A DNA stretch of 64,000 bases from Streptomyces tardus (GTDB lineage Bacteria; Actinomycetota; Actinomycetes; Streptomycetales; Streptomycetaceae). The stretch covers positions 2,399,234 through 2,463,233 of the forward strand of contig NZ_JAELVF020000001.1 in the NCBI RefSeq assembly GCF_018101125.2. The letters run 5' to 3'. Made by a program: the position numbers and the translations under genes. Below the pieces are notes generated by a model. The model saw only the letters and a list, made by a program, of their open reading frames with translations, had not been told where the DNA came from and made no database searches. Positions 42,585 through 51,900 of this stretch are shown piece by piece (the first letter of the stretch is position 1; each line of letters opens with the position of its first letter).

Positions 42585-43793
42585 ATGGCCGACGAGTCCG
42601 TTCCCGAGCCCGCCGCCGTACCGGAACCGGCCGTGAACTACGCGAACTTCTCCAACGACATCTATCTGAACGGCCTCCTCACCGAGCAGACCCCGGCGCT
42701 GACCACCGACCTCCACGCGCTCGCCGACACCGCGCGCGCCCGGATGTCCCCGGCCGCGTACGGGTACGTGGCGGGCGGCGCCGGATCCGGGCGCACCATG
42801 GCCGCCAACCTGGAGTCGCTCGAACGCCGCCGCATCGTGCCGCGGATGCTCCGTGACGTCGGCACCCGAAGCCTCGCCCGCACCGTACTGGGCACCCCGA
42901 TGCCCGCGCCCGTGCTGCTGGCGCCGATCGGGGTGCAGTCGATCATCCACCCGCAGGGCGAGCTGGCAGTCGCGCGGGCGGCTGCCGAACTGGGCGTCCC
43001 GGTCGTCCACAGCACCGCTTCCTCCTACGACATGGAGGAGGTCGCGGAGGCCGCCGGCGACGGTCCGCGCTGGTACCAGCTCTACTGGCCGAAGGACGAC
43101 GACGTCTGCATCTCCCTCCTGGAGCGCGCGGCACGCGCGGGCTACACGGCGCTCGTCGTCACCCTCGACACCTGGCTGCTGGGCTGGCGGCCGACCGATC
43201 TGGACCGGGCGTACCTGCCCTTCCTCCAGCGCATCGGCATCGCCAACTACCTGAGCGACCCGGCCTTCCGGGCGGGCCTCGCCAAACCGGTCGAGGAGGC
43301 GCCGCTGGACGCGGTGGTGCACTGGGCCGGGATGTTCGCCGACCCGACGAAGACCTGGCAGCGGTTGTCCTTCCTGCGCGACCACTGGTCCGGCCCGATC
43401 GTACTCAAGGGCATCCAGCACCCCGACGACGCACGTCGCGCCCGCGACAGCGGGATGGACGGCGTCGTGGTCTCCAACCACGGCGGCCGTCAACTGGACG
43501 GCGCTATCGGCTCGTTGGAGGCGCTGGCCCCGGTGGTGGAGGCGGTCGGGGACGAGACCTCGGTCCTCTTCGACAGCGGAGTGCGGACGGGCTCCGACGT
43601 GCTGAAGGCGCTGGCGCTCGGCGCCGAGGCCGTACTGCTGGGGCGACCGTACGTCTACGGTCTCGGCGCGGGCGGCCAGGCGGGCGTGAGCCACGTACTG
43701 CGTTGCCTGCTCGCCGAGTTGGACCTCTCGCTCGCGCTCAGCGGCCACCGCGACGTGGACGAACTCGGGCCGGAGCTGCTCTCCGGCCCCTAG
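42585..43793 (+). CDS. FMN-dependent 2-hydroxy-acid oxidase (lactate 2-monooxygenase-like)
   Basis: A 402-aa TIM-barrel flavoprotein. The family active-site signature SNHGGRQLDG contains the proton-abstracting His299; GVRTGSDVLKALALGA and LLGRPYVYGL form the FMN phosphate site. The order matches the lactate oxidase/lactate monooxygenase/mandelate dehydrogenase family, which oxidises (S)-2-hydroxy acids at FMN. The N-terminal 20 residues are Pro/Ala/Val-rich, without a signal peptide. ATG 42585 was chosen for the GGAGG ten bases before it; the longer frame reads through repeat-like Arg/Pro sequence. Closest by motif to Streptomyces proteins annotated as lactate 2-monooxygenase, but exact substrate is not certain. 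Divergent from the MBL gene. Confidence 0.9.
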   Translation: MADESVPEPAAVPEPAVNYANFSNDIYLNGLLTEQTPALTTDLHALADTARARMSPAAYGYVAGGAGSGRTMAANLESLERRRIVPRMLRDVGTRSLARTVLGTPMPAPVLLAPIGVQSIIHPQGELAVARAAAELGVPVVHSTASSYDMEEVAEAAGDGPRWYQLYWPKDDDVCISLLERAARAGYTALVVTLDTWLLGWRPTDLDRAYLPFLQRIGIANYLSDPAFRAGLAKPVEEAPLDAVVHWAGMFADPTKTWQRLSFLRDHWSGPIVLKGIQHPDDARRARDSGMDGVVVSNHGGRQLDGAIGSLEALAPVVEAVGDETSVLFDSGVRTGSDVLKALALGAEAVLLGRPYVYGLGAGGQAGVSHVLRCLLAELDLSLALSGHRDVDELGPELLSGP

Positions 43794-43811
43794 CCGCGCC
43801 CACCGGCCGGC

Positions 43812-43851
43812 CTGCTCCGGTCTGGTTCGGGCTGCTCCGGTCTGGTTCGGG
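43812..43851. repeat. 20-bp direct repeat, two exact copies
   Basis: Two exact copies of a 20-bp unit (CTGCTCCGGTCTGGTTCGGG), then a partial third. It lies 134 bp before the methyltransferase start and after the oxidase stop. Confidence 0.95.
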
Positions 43852-43984
43852 CTGGTTCGCGCGCACTCGGTCCGACGCGTTCCGTCCGTGCGGGAGCGCC
43901 CTGTTCGAACACCGGGCCGACGGCTTCAAGATCGCATAGTCTGCGCGCAGACGGGTCGACCGTACGCAGCCAAGGAGACCGAAC

Positions 43985-44776
43985 GTGGCACAGGACCGGA
44001 TCGACAGCACCGTTCCGCACTCGGCACGGATGTGGAACTACTGGCTCGGCGGCAAGGACAACTACGAGGTCGACCGGGTCACCGGGGACCAGATCCGGGA
44101 ACTGCACCCCGGCATCCTCGACTACGCCCGCGCCGACCGCGCCTTCCTCGGCCGCGCGGTGCGTCATCTGGCCGGCGAGGCGGGCATCCGCCAGTTCCTC
44201 GACATCGGCACGGGACTGCCGACGGCCGCCAACACCCACGAGGTGGCGCAGGGCATCGCTTCCGATTCGCGGATCGTCTACGTCGACAACGACCCGCTCG
44301 TCCTCACCCACGCCCGTGCGCTGCTCACCAGCACCCCCGAGGGCGTCACGGACTACCTGGAGGCCGACCTCCACGATCCGCGCACCATCCTCGAACACGC
44401 CACCAGGACACTGGACTTCGACAGACCGACCGCGATCATGCTGCTCGGCATCGCGATGTTCGTCGCCGACACCGAGGAGGCGCGCGAGGTCGTCAGGGAA
44501 CTCGTCGACGCCGTCCCCTCCGGCAGCTACCTCGCGCTCTCGCACACCATCACCGGGCCGGGCCTGGAGGACGTCGACGCCGCCGTCACGTTCTGGAACT
44601 CCGTCGGCACACCGAAGCTGACCCAGCGCACCGTCCCGGAGGTCGCCGGGTTCTTCGACGGGCTGGAGCTGCTGGAACCGGGTGTCGTCTCGTGCGCACG
44701 CTGGCGCCCGGAGGACGACGGGCGGGGAGAGCCGGAGGACGTCGCCTTCTACTGCGGCGTGGCCCGCAAGCCCTGA
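43985..44776 (+). CDS. SAM-dependent methyltransferase, DUF574-type
   Basis: A 263-aa protein of the actinobacterial SAM-methyltransferase family formerly called DUF574. N-terminal PHSARMWNYWLGGKDNYEVDR is characteristic (cited in part), followed by QFLDIGTGLPT (SAM motif I), VYVDNDPLVL (acidic ribose-binding residue) and a later ISYLALSHTI-like strand. The methyl acceptor is not known for this family. GTG start with an AAGGAG ribosome site. It stands alone, preceded by a 20-bp direct repeat and followed by the cold-shock gene after 229 bp. No sign of frameshift or truncation. Confidence 0.92.
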   Translation: MAQDRIDSTVPHSARMWNYWLGGKDNYEVDRVTGDQIRELHPGILDYARADRAFLGRAVRHLAGEAGIRQFLDIGTGLPTAANTHEVAQGIASDSRIVYVDNDPLVLTHARALLTSTPEGVTDYLEADLHDPRTILEHATRTLDFDRPTAIMLLGIAMFVADTEEAREVVRELVDAVPSGSYLALSHTITGPGLEDVDAAVTFWNSVGTPKLTQRTVPEVAGFFDGLELLEPGVVSCARWRPEDDGRGEPEDVAFYCGVARKP

Positions 44777-45005
44777 CGATCGGCGTCCGTCCGTGTGCGG
44801 TCGGTGAAACCGATGTTGTCCGGATCGCGACGGTGGTTCGACGGGCGTGAAAATGCCGCGTGCGCAGACCGTCCGCATACGCTCAGCCGCTGGTCCGGCG
44901 GCTGCGAGCCGTGACGTTGTGCCTCATCACCTCGGCCTGTACGGTCGGTCGCGGGCTCAACTGAGTCCGAAAATGGTGGTAGCGGATTCTTGCGGTATAG
45001 GCGGT

Positions 45006-45440
45006 ATGGCAGTGGTTACGGGCAAGGTCATTCGATTTGACGCGGTGCGCGGCTACGGCTTCGTGGCACCCGACTCCGGCGGCGACGACGTCTTCATTCA
45101 CGTCAACGACCTGGATGTGGACAAGCACCTGATCAGCACGGGTGCGGTCGTCGAGTTCGACATCGAGGACGGCGACAGGGGCCCCAAGGCCTCGCACGCC
45201 AGACTCCTGGAGCGCGGCGCCCCCGAGCGTCAGTCCGGCGGTTACGCGGACGGCCCGATCGGTTCGCCGATCGGCGGCGGAGAGGACGGCGACTGCGACA
45301 TCCTCTCCTCCAAGGAGTACCGGGACGAGGTGACCGAGGCCCTGCTCGGTGCCGCGCCCGCCATGACCGCCGAGCAGATCGTCCGGGTGCGGCAGCGGCT
45401 GGTCCAGCTCGCCGGCTCGCACGGCTGGGTGGAGAACTAG
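45006..45440 (+). CDS. cold-shock-domain protein with C-terminal extension
   Basis: A 144-aa protein. The first 66 residues are a complete cold-shock OB-fold with RNP1 (GYGFVAP) and RNP2 (VFIHV), which bind single-stranded nucleic acids. The remaining 78 residues are not found in ordinary 67-aa CspA proteins: a Gly/Ser linker and a terminal amphipathic helix (EIVRVRQRLVQLAGSHG-like) that may dimerise or bind a partner. The ATG has no good Shine-Dalgarno sequence (only GGCGG), so translation may be inefficient or regulated. The extension is common in Streptomyces CSD paralogues of unknown role. Confidence 0.92.
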   Translation: MAVVTGKVIRFDAVRGYGFVAPDSGGDDVFIHVNDLDVDKHLISTGAVVEFDIEDGDRGPKASHARLLERGAPERQSGGYADGPIGSPIGGGEDGDCDILSSKEYRDEVTEALLGAAPAMTAEQIVRVRQRLVQLAGSHGWVEN

Positions 45441-45822
45441 ACGCACGCATCGCGGGCGGCGCGGGCGTCGGTGCCCGCCGCGGCCCGCGGGCGAAGCCGC
45501 CCGGGCCCCGGACGTGTGTACGGGAGCCGGGACGGTTCGTGCTCGTGCGGCGCCGGACGTGTCCTGGCGAAGCCGGCCGGGTTCGTGCGGAGCCGGGCTG
45601 GAGTTCGTGCGGAGCCGAGTGGTGCGGAGATGTACTCCGCGCCGCCCGGCTCCCGTGCGTTTCCCGAGCCACACGCGCGTTTCGCCGCGCTCGCCGTTCG
45701 CACCTCGCCCCCGGGCGTACCGGAGGCTTCCGCCGTGTTCCGGCTGCGGTGCTGCGGTGCTGCGGTGCTGCGCGTGAGTGCTGTGGAGGGCCGGGGGCTC
45801 CTCGGCGCGCCGGTCGCCGGGG
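45441..45822. other. intergenic region with short direct repeats
   Basis: No gene supported. Contains GTTCGTGCGGAGCCGG-type units (about 45584-45622) and a GGTGCTGC run of four copies (about 45749-45775). It separates the cold-shock gene from the convergent TetR gene. Confidence 0.5.
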
Positions 45823-46383
45823 TCAGAGTGTCGAGAGCGAGGCGATCGCCGCTCGTACGGTCTCCCGGTCGGGAGCACGTCCCTGGAAAGTGCGGTGGAT
45901 CGTCCAACCCTCGACGAGTGCGTCGATCGCGAGGCAGGCGCGTTCGCCGAAGTGCGGGGCGAGGGCCGAGTGGCTGCGCGCCAGCCAGTCGACGGTCAGG
46001 GACGCCACCTTCGGATTGTGGCGGGCGCAGGCGTACAGCTCGAACATCAGCGTCAGTTCCCGGTCGGTGGCGTACTCCGGGCCGCAGATCAGCCGCACCA
46101 CCGCCTCGATCGCCTCGTCCCGGCCGGGCGCGGCCGGGAGTTCGGCGCGGTACTGGACGGACATCGTCTCCACGAGCAGTCCGAAGGCCCGCTCGATGAT
46201 CTCGTCGAGGTTGGCGAAGTGGTAGGTCGACAACCCCAGGGAGACGCCGGCCGTCTCGGCGATCCTGCGGTGCGTGGTGCGGTGCACGCCGCGGGTCGCG
46301 ATGACCTCCAGCGCGGCGTGCAGAATCGCCGCCGCGCGATCGTTCTCCCTCGCCGCCGTTCCCGCTGAGGGCTTCCCAGTCAC
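45823..46383 (-). CDS. TetR-family regulator of the divergent MFS gene
   Basis: A 186-aa TetR protein. The helix-turn-helix lies at about residues 16-65, with RRIAETAGVSLGLSTYHF as recognition unit, followed by a helical domain. GTG 46383 is chosen because GGAGG stands eight bases before it; the frame stays open further upstream, but that would read through the operator into the MFS promoter. It is divergent from an MFS transporter gene. Three TGTACA boxes lie between the two starts, so it should repress both genes until an effector, perhaps the transporter's substrate, is bound. Confidence 0.9.
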   Translation of the reverse strand: MTGKPSAGTAARENDRAAAILHAALEVIATRGVHRTTHRRIAETAGVSLGLSTYHFANLDEIIERAFGLLVETMSVQYRAELPAAPGRDEAIEAVVRLICGPEYATDRELTLMFELYACARHNPKVASLTVDWLARSHSALAPHFGERACLAIDALVEGWTIHRTFQGRAPDRETVRAAIASLSTL

Positions 46384-46423
46384 CGATTTCGCCTCCGCTT
46401 CCCCGTGTTGAACCGGTGGACGG

Positions 46424-46460
46424 GACTGTACAGTCGTACGGGCTGTACATCTGTACAGTC
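46424..46460. promoter_or_regulatory. triple TGTACA operator between TetR and MFS genes
   Basis: GACTGTACAGTC (46424-46435) is a perfect 12-bp palindrome. CTGTACAT (46443-46450) and CTGTACAG (46451-46458) follow, the latter two abutting. Box centres are 17 and 8 bp apart. TTGAAC (46408-46413) and TACAGT (46429-46434) could be a -35/-10 pair for the plus strand, overlapped by the first box. Confidence 0.85.
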
Positions 46461-46489
46461 TCCCGGGTCGTGCCGTGAAGGAGTAGCTG

Positions 46490-47692
46490 ATGCCGTTCAC
46501 CGCGACCAGGCGCAGGCGCGCGATGTTCGTGCTGTTCATGATTCCGGGGCTGGCGATGTCCACCTGGGTCACCCGGACCCCGGACATTCGGGACATGGTC
46601 GGGGCGAGCACCGCGCAGATGGGACTGATCCTGCTCGGGCTGTCGGTCGGCTCGATGACCGGCGTCCTGTCCTCGGGCGCGCTGGTCTCCCGCTGGGGAA
46701 CCCGTCCGGTGACCCTGACGGGGATGACGCTCGTCGCCCTGAGCCTGCCGGTGATCGGCGTCGGCGCTCATCTCGGCGCGGGCGCCGCCGTCTCGTTCGG
46801 GATGATGCTGTTCGGCCTCGGGGTCGGCGGCGGCGAGGTCTCCCTGAACGTCGAGGGCGCCGAGGTCGAACAGGCTCTGGGACGCTCGGCGTTGCCCGCG
46901 ATGCACGGCATGTTCAGTGTCGCGACGACCCTCGGCGCGGTGATCGGCATCCTCTGCAACGCCGTCGGAGTACCGGTCCTGCTGCACCTTCCCGCCATGA
47001 CCGGACTTGCCGCCGCTTGCCTGGTGTACGCGATGCGCTTCGTACCCCCGGGCGTCGGCCGGGTGGATCGCGCCGACGAGGGCGCCCGGGGCTCCGGGCC
47101 GCTCGGGCTGCTGCGCGACCGCACGCTGCTGCTGATCGGCGTGGTGATCCTCGCGATGGCGTTCGCGGAGGGCTCGGCCAACGACTGGCTCCCCCTGATC
47201 GTCGTGGACGGCCACGGGCTCTCCGCCACCGCGGGCTCGATCGCCTATGCCGCGTTCGCCGCCGCGATGGCGGTGGGGCGTTTCGGCGCCGGCTACTTCC
47301 TCGCCCGTCACTCCCGCGCGACCGTGGTGCGCGCCAGTGCGCTGTCCGGCGCGGTCGGCCTCGCCCTGGTGATCTTCGCCGAGCACCCCGCGCTGGTCAT
47401 GGCCTCCGTACTGCTGTGGGGTCTCGGCGCCTCGGTCGGCTTCCCCGTCGCCATCTCGGCCGCCGGCGACTCCGGACCCGACGCCACCGCGCGGGTATCC
47501 CTCGCCGCCACCATCGGGTACGTCGCCTTCCTGGTCGGCCCGCCCGCGCTCGGCTTCCTCGGCGACCACTACGGGCTGCGGCCGGCGATGATCCTCGTAC
47601 TGGCGCTGATGGGCGTCGCCTTCGCCACCGCGCGGGCGGTCGGCACCACTCGCGGCAGCGAGCCGAAGGCCCCGGTGGCGACGAACGCGTAG
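46490..47692 (+). CDS. MFS transporter, 12-helix
   Basis: A 400-aa membrane protein with 11-12 helices from residue about 10 to 385, matching the smaller MFS exporters of the FucP/YbjJ-like group. The loop after helix 2 reads SRWGTRPV, a motif A remnant; GEVSLNVEGAEVEQ after helix 4 is characteristic of YbjJ-like members. ATG start with a GAAGGAG ribosome site. It is divergently controlled by the TetR gene through the TGTACA boxes. The C-terminal 15 residues are polar. Substrate not predictable; small hydrophobic or sugar-like compounds are usual. Confidence 0.9.
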   Translation: MPFTATRRRRAMFVLFMIPGLAMSTWVTRTPDIRDMVGASTAQMGLILLGLSVGSMTGVLSSGALVSRWGTRPVTLTGMTLVALSLPVIGVGAHLGAGAAVSFGMMLFGLGVGGGEVSLNVEGAEVEQALGRSALPAMHGMFSVATTLGAVIGILCNAVGVPVLLHLPAMTGLAAACLVYAMRFVPPGVGRVDRADEGARGSGPLGLLRDRTLLLIGVVILAMAFAEGSANDWLPLIVVDGHGLSATAGSIAYAAFAAAMAVGRFGAGYFLARHSRATVVRASALSGAVGLALVIFAEHPALVMASVLLWGLGASVGFPVAISAAGDSGPDATARVSLAATIGYVAFLVGPPALGFLGDHYGLRPAMILVLALMGVAFATARAVGTTRGSEPKAPVATNA

Positions 47693-47822
47693 TCGGCGGT
47701 GGAGCTGCGTGTCGGCGCGACGGTGGTTGCTTCGCGTCAACCTCCGTACGACGCAGACCCGTTCGAGTGGCGAGTGTTTGTTTTTCGCACGTCACTTCAT
47801 ATGTGGACCTACTTTCCCGATC

Positions 47823-48773
47823 ATGGTCACAACGCGCCATGAAACCGCACACCGGATCTTCCAGGAACGTCCGGAGCTGCTGGGGCCCATATTCGAGATC
47901 CTGGGAGTACCACCGCCGAGAGACGCGGTGGTGGAAGTGCTCACCCCCGACACAACCGAGATGCGACCGCTGGAACGCCGAGTCGACTCCGTACTGCGGG
48001 TCAAACCCGCCGACGGGGAACGTTTCCTCCTCGCCATCGAGGCCCAGGGACGCAGGGACACCACGAAGGCGGTCAACTGGGCGTACTACGTGGCCTATCT
48101 GGCTGCGAAGCACCAGTGCCCCGTACTGCTCCTGGTGATCTGCCAGGACAAGGCGACCGCCAACTGGGCCGCCGGGCCGTTCCCCCTCGGCACTCCCGAG
48201 TGGGCGGCGCTGTCCCTGCACCCGCTCGTCGTGGGGCCCGGCAACGTGCCGGTGATCCTCGACGAGGAAGAGGCGTCACGCGATCTGACGATGGCCGCCT
48301 TCTCCGCCCTGACACATGGCCGGGACGGGGACGCAACGGCCATACTGGACGTGCTGGCCCGTGCGTTGGGCAGGGCGGATCAGGCGACGCTGGAGTATTT
48401 CGCCGACTTGTTGGAGGTCGGTCTGGGGGACACCCGGGCCGGGCGGACCTGGAGGACTTTGATGACTATGGCCATTTACTTCCCGGGCCGTCGGACACTT
48501 CGCGAGGAGTCCTACCTGGAGGGCAGGGCCGAGGGTGTGGCCGAAGGCAAAGCTGAGGGTGTGGCTGAGGGCAAGGCCGAGGGCAAGGCCGAGGGCAAGG
48601 CTGAGGGCAAGGCTGAGGGTGTGCTGCGGGTGTTGGAGCGGCGTGGTGTGTCGGTGTCCGAAGGGGTGCGGTTGCGGGTGACGGGGTGTGCGGATCCTGA
48701 GTTGTTGGATCTGTGGTTCGACCGTGCCTTCGCTGTCGCCCGGGCCGAGGAGATCTTCCTCGACGAGGAGTGA
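47823..48773 (+). CDS. Rpn-type PD-(D/E)XK nuclease-like protein with repeat linker
   Basis: A 316-aa protein. Residues 1-130 resemble the Rpn/PDDEXK transposase-like nuclease core: VDSVLRVK carries the Asp and LLAIEAQGRRD the ExQ variant of the (D/E)xK element, followed by WAYYVAYLAAKHQCPVLLLVICQ (given in part), the conserved central strand. A helical middle follows. Residues about 235-268 are a run of EGKA/EGVA tetrapeptides coded by 12-bp units, then a short C-terminal domain. ATG 47823 (MVTTRHETA) is the first sensible start. Proteins of this type are abundant in Streptomyces and unassigned; nuclease function in recombination is inference from the Rpn family. Confidence 0.78.
   Translation: MVTTRHETAHRIFQERPELLGPIFEILGVPPPRDAVVEVLTPDTTEMRPLERRVDSVLRVKPADGERFLLAIEAQGRRDTTKAVNWAYYVAYLAAKHQCPVLLLVICQDKATANWAAGPFPLGTPEWAALSLHPLVVGPGNVPVILDEEEASRDLTMAAFSALTHGRDGDATAILDVLARALGRADQATLEYFADLLEVGLGDTRAGRTWRTLMTMAIYFPGRRTLREESYLEGRAEGVAEGKAEGVAEGKAEGKAEGKAEGKAEGVLRVLERRGVSVSEGVRLRVTGCADPELLDLWFDRAFAVARAEEIFLDEE
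48524..48626 (+). repeat. in-frame 12-bp repeat inside the Rpn-type gene
   Basis: About eight copies of a 12-bp unit, GAGGGCAAGGCT or GAGGGTGTGGCT and near variants, encoding EGKA/EGVA. Being 12 bp, changes in copy number keep the frame, so linker length rather than expression would vary. Confidence 0.95.
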
Positions 48774-48776
48774 GGT

Positions 48777-48826
48777 GCGCAGAGGGCGGGCCGGACGGAG
48801 TCGATCCGTCGGCCCGCCCTCTGCGC
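48777..48826. terminator. long hairpin terminator after the Rpn-type gene
   Basis: About 22 bp of stem (GCGCAGAGGGCGGGCC... pairing with ...GGCCCGCCCTCTGCGC) with one bulged base and a small loop, four bases after the stop. It lies between convergent transcripts (Rpn-type and cobN). Confidence 0.9.
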
Positions 48827-48930
48827 GCGAGGCGGTGGGTGCTGCACAGGTCCCGGGAGGCCTCGGGTCGGAGCCCACGCCTGAGTTTCGGAGCTTGTGG
48901 ACCGGTGCCGGGCCGGCCCGGCCGACTGTG

Positions 48931-51900
48931 CTACTCCTCGCCCTCCAGATCGCCTTCGGCCTCCAGGAGGGTCTGCTTCAGGGCCGCCAGAGTCTGTGCG
49001 TCCGGCTTCTCCCACATGCCGCGGGACTCGGCCTCGAGCAGCCGCTCCGCCATGCCGTGCAGCGCCCAGGGGTTGGCCTCCTGGAGGAAGGCGCGATTCT
49101 CCGGATCCAGCACGTACGTCTGGGCGAGCTTGTCGTACATCCAGTCGGCGACTACGCCCGTGGTGGCGTCGTAGCCGAAGAGGTAGTCCACGGTCGCGGC
49201 CAGCTCGAAGGCGCCCTTGTAGCCGTGCCTGCGCATCGCCTCGATCCACCGCGGATTGACCACCCTGGCCCGGAAGACCCTGGAGGTCTCCTCCGACAGC
49301 GTGCGCGTGCGCACCGTCTCCGGCCGTGTGCTGTCGCCGATGTACGCCTCGGGCGCGGCGCCGCTCAACGCTCGTACCGTGGCGACCATTCCGCCGTGGT
49401 ACTGGAAGTAGTCGTCGGAGTCGGCGATGTCGTGCTCGCGGGTGTCGGTGTTCTTCGCGGCGACGGTGATCCGGGCGTAGGCGGTCTTCATCTCCTCATG
49501 GGCGGCTCTGCCCTCCAACCCGCGTCCGTATGCGTAACCGCCCCAGACGGTGTACACCTCGGCGAGGTCGGCATCGGTGCGCCAGTCCCTGCTGTCGATG
49601 AGCTGGAGCAGGCCCGCGCCGTAGGTGCCGGGGCGGGAGCCGAAGATACGGGTGGTGGCCCGGCGTTCGTCGCCGTGCTCGGCGAAATCGGCCTGGGTGT
49701 GGGCACGGACGTGGTTGTCGGCGGCGGGCTCGTCCAGGCCTGCGGCCAGCTTCACGGCGTCGTCGAGCAGCCCGATGACATGCGGGAAGGCGTCCCGGAA
49801 GAAGCCGGAGATGCGCAGCGTCACATCGATGCGCGGTCGACCCAACTCCGCGAGGGGCACCGGCTCCAGGCCGTTGACCCGGCGCGAGGCGTCGTCCCAG
49901 ACGGGACGGACGCCGAGCAGCGCCAGTGCCTCCGCGATGTCGTCGCCGGAGGTGCGCATGGCGCTCGTGCCCCAGAGGGACAGGCCGACGGAGCTCGGCC
50001 ACTGGCCGTGGTCGGCGCGGTACCGCTCCACCAGGGAGTCGGCCAGCGCCTGCCCGGTCTCCCAGGCGAGGCGGCTGGGCACGGCCTTGGGGTCCACGGA
50101 GTAGAAGTTGCGCCCGGTCGGCAGCACGTTGACCAGGCCGCGCAGTGGCGAGCCGGAGGGCCCCGCCGGTACGAAGCCGCCGTTCAACGCGTGGACGCAG
50201 CGGGTGATTTCGTCGGTGGTGGCGGCCAGCCGCGGTACGACTTCGCGGGCCGCGAAGGCGAGGATGTCGGCGACCGCCTGCTGCTGCTCCGCAGGGACCG
50301 CGGCGGCGATCGACGGCACCGAATCGGGCGACCAGCCCGCCGCCTCCATCGCCTCGACGAGCACGCGGGCCCGCTCCTCCGCCTCGTCCGCGCTGGTGCG
50401 GGTGGCGGCGGACTCGTCCAGGCCGAGCGCCTCGCGCAGTCCGGGCAGCGCGGAGGTGCCGCCCCAGATCTGGCGGGCGCGCAGGATGGCGAGCACCAGG
50501 TTGACGCGCTCGGGGCCGGACGGGGCTCCGCCGAGGACATGGAGGCCGTCGCGGATCTGGGCGTCCTTGACCTCGCACAGCCAGCCGTCGACGTGCAGCA
50601 GGAAGTCGTCGAAGCCGTCGTCCTCGGGGCGCTGTTCCAGCCCGAGGTCGTGGTCGAGCTTGGCGGCCTGGATGAGCGTCCAGATCTGGGCGCGGATCGC
50701 GGGCAGCTTTGCCGGGTCCATCGTGGAGATCGCCGCGTACTCGTCCAGGAGCTGTTCGAGGCGGGCGATGTCGCCGTAGGAGTCGGCGCGTGCCATGGGC
50801 GGGATGAGATGGTCGATCAGGGTGGCGTGCACGCGGCGCTTGGCCTGGGTCCCCTCGCCCGGGTCGTTGACCAGGAACGGGTAGATCAGGGGGAGATCGC
50901 CGAGCGCGGCGTCGGGTGCGCAGGACGCGGAGAGGCCCGCGTTCTTGCCGGGCAGCCACTCCAGATTGCCGTGCTTGCCGAGGTGGATCATGGCGTCCGC
51001 GCCGAAACCGCCCTCCGCGGCGCTGCTGCCGATCCACCGGTAGGCGGCCAGATAGTGGTGGGAGGGCGGAAGATCGGGGTCGTGGTAGATCGCCACGGGG
51101 TTCTCGCCGAACCCACGGGGCGGCTGGATGACGATGAGGAGATTGCCGCGACGCAGCGCGGCGAGCACGATGTCGCCCTCCGGGTTGCGGCTGGTGTCCA
51201 GGAACATCTCTCCCGGCGGCGGCCCCCAGTGCTCCTCGACCGCCTCGCGCAGCTCGGCGGGGAACTCGGCGAACCAGCGGCGGTAGGTGGCCGCCGGAAC
51301 GCGCACCGGATTGCGCGCCAACTGCTCCTCGGTCAGCCACTCCTGGTCGTGGCCGCCGGCCTCGATCAGGGCGCGGATCAGGTCGTCGCCCTCGCCGGAC
51401 TCCAGGCCCGGCACCGCGTCCGGGCCCTCCTCCGGGCCGAGGTCGTACCCCTCCTCGCGCAGCCGCCGCAGCAGTGCCACGGCGGAGGCGGGGGTGTCGA
51501 GGCCGACGGCGTTGCCGATGCGCGAGTGCTTGGTGGGGTAGGCGGAGAGGACGAGGGCGAGGCGCTTCTCCGCGTTGGGCACGTGGCGAAGTCGCGCGTG
51601 GCGCACGGCGATTGACGCGACCCTCGCGGTGCGCTCGGCGTCGGGCACGTAGGACGGCAGACCGTCCTCGTCGATCTCCTTGAACGAGAACGGCACCGTG
51701 ATCAGCCGTCCGTCGAACTCGGGCACGGCGATCTGGCTGGCGGCGTCGAGGGGCGTCACGCCCTCGTCGTTCTCCTCCCATGCGGAGCGGGAGGAGGTCA
51801 GACACAGGGCCTGGAGGATCGGCACGTCCAGGCCGGCGAGCGCGCCCGCGTCCCACGACTCGTCGTCCTCGCCCGCCGAGGCTCCGGCGGGGGTCGCGCC

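Noticed and set aside
45441..45822. Several open frames of 80-240 codons between the cold-shock and TetR genes
   Set aside because: They are in Arg/Ala/Pro-rich frames without ribosome sites, overlap one another and contain the repeats; no domain was recognised.
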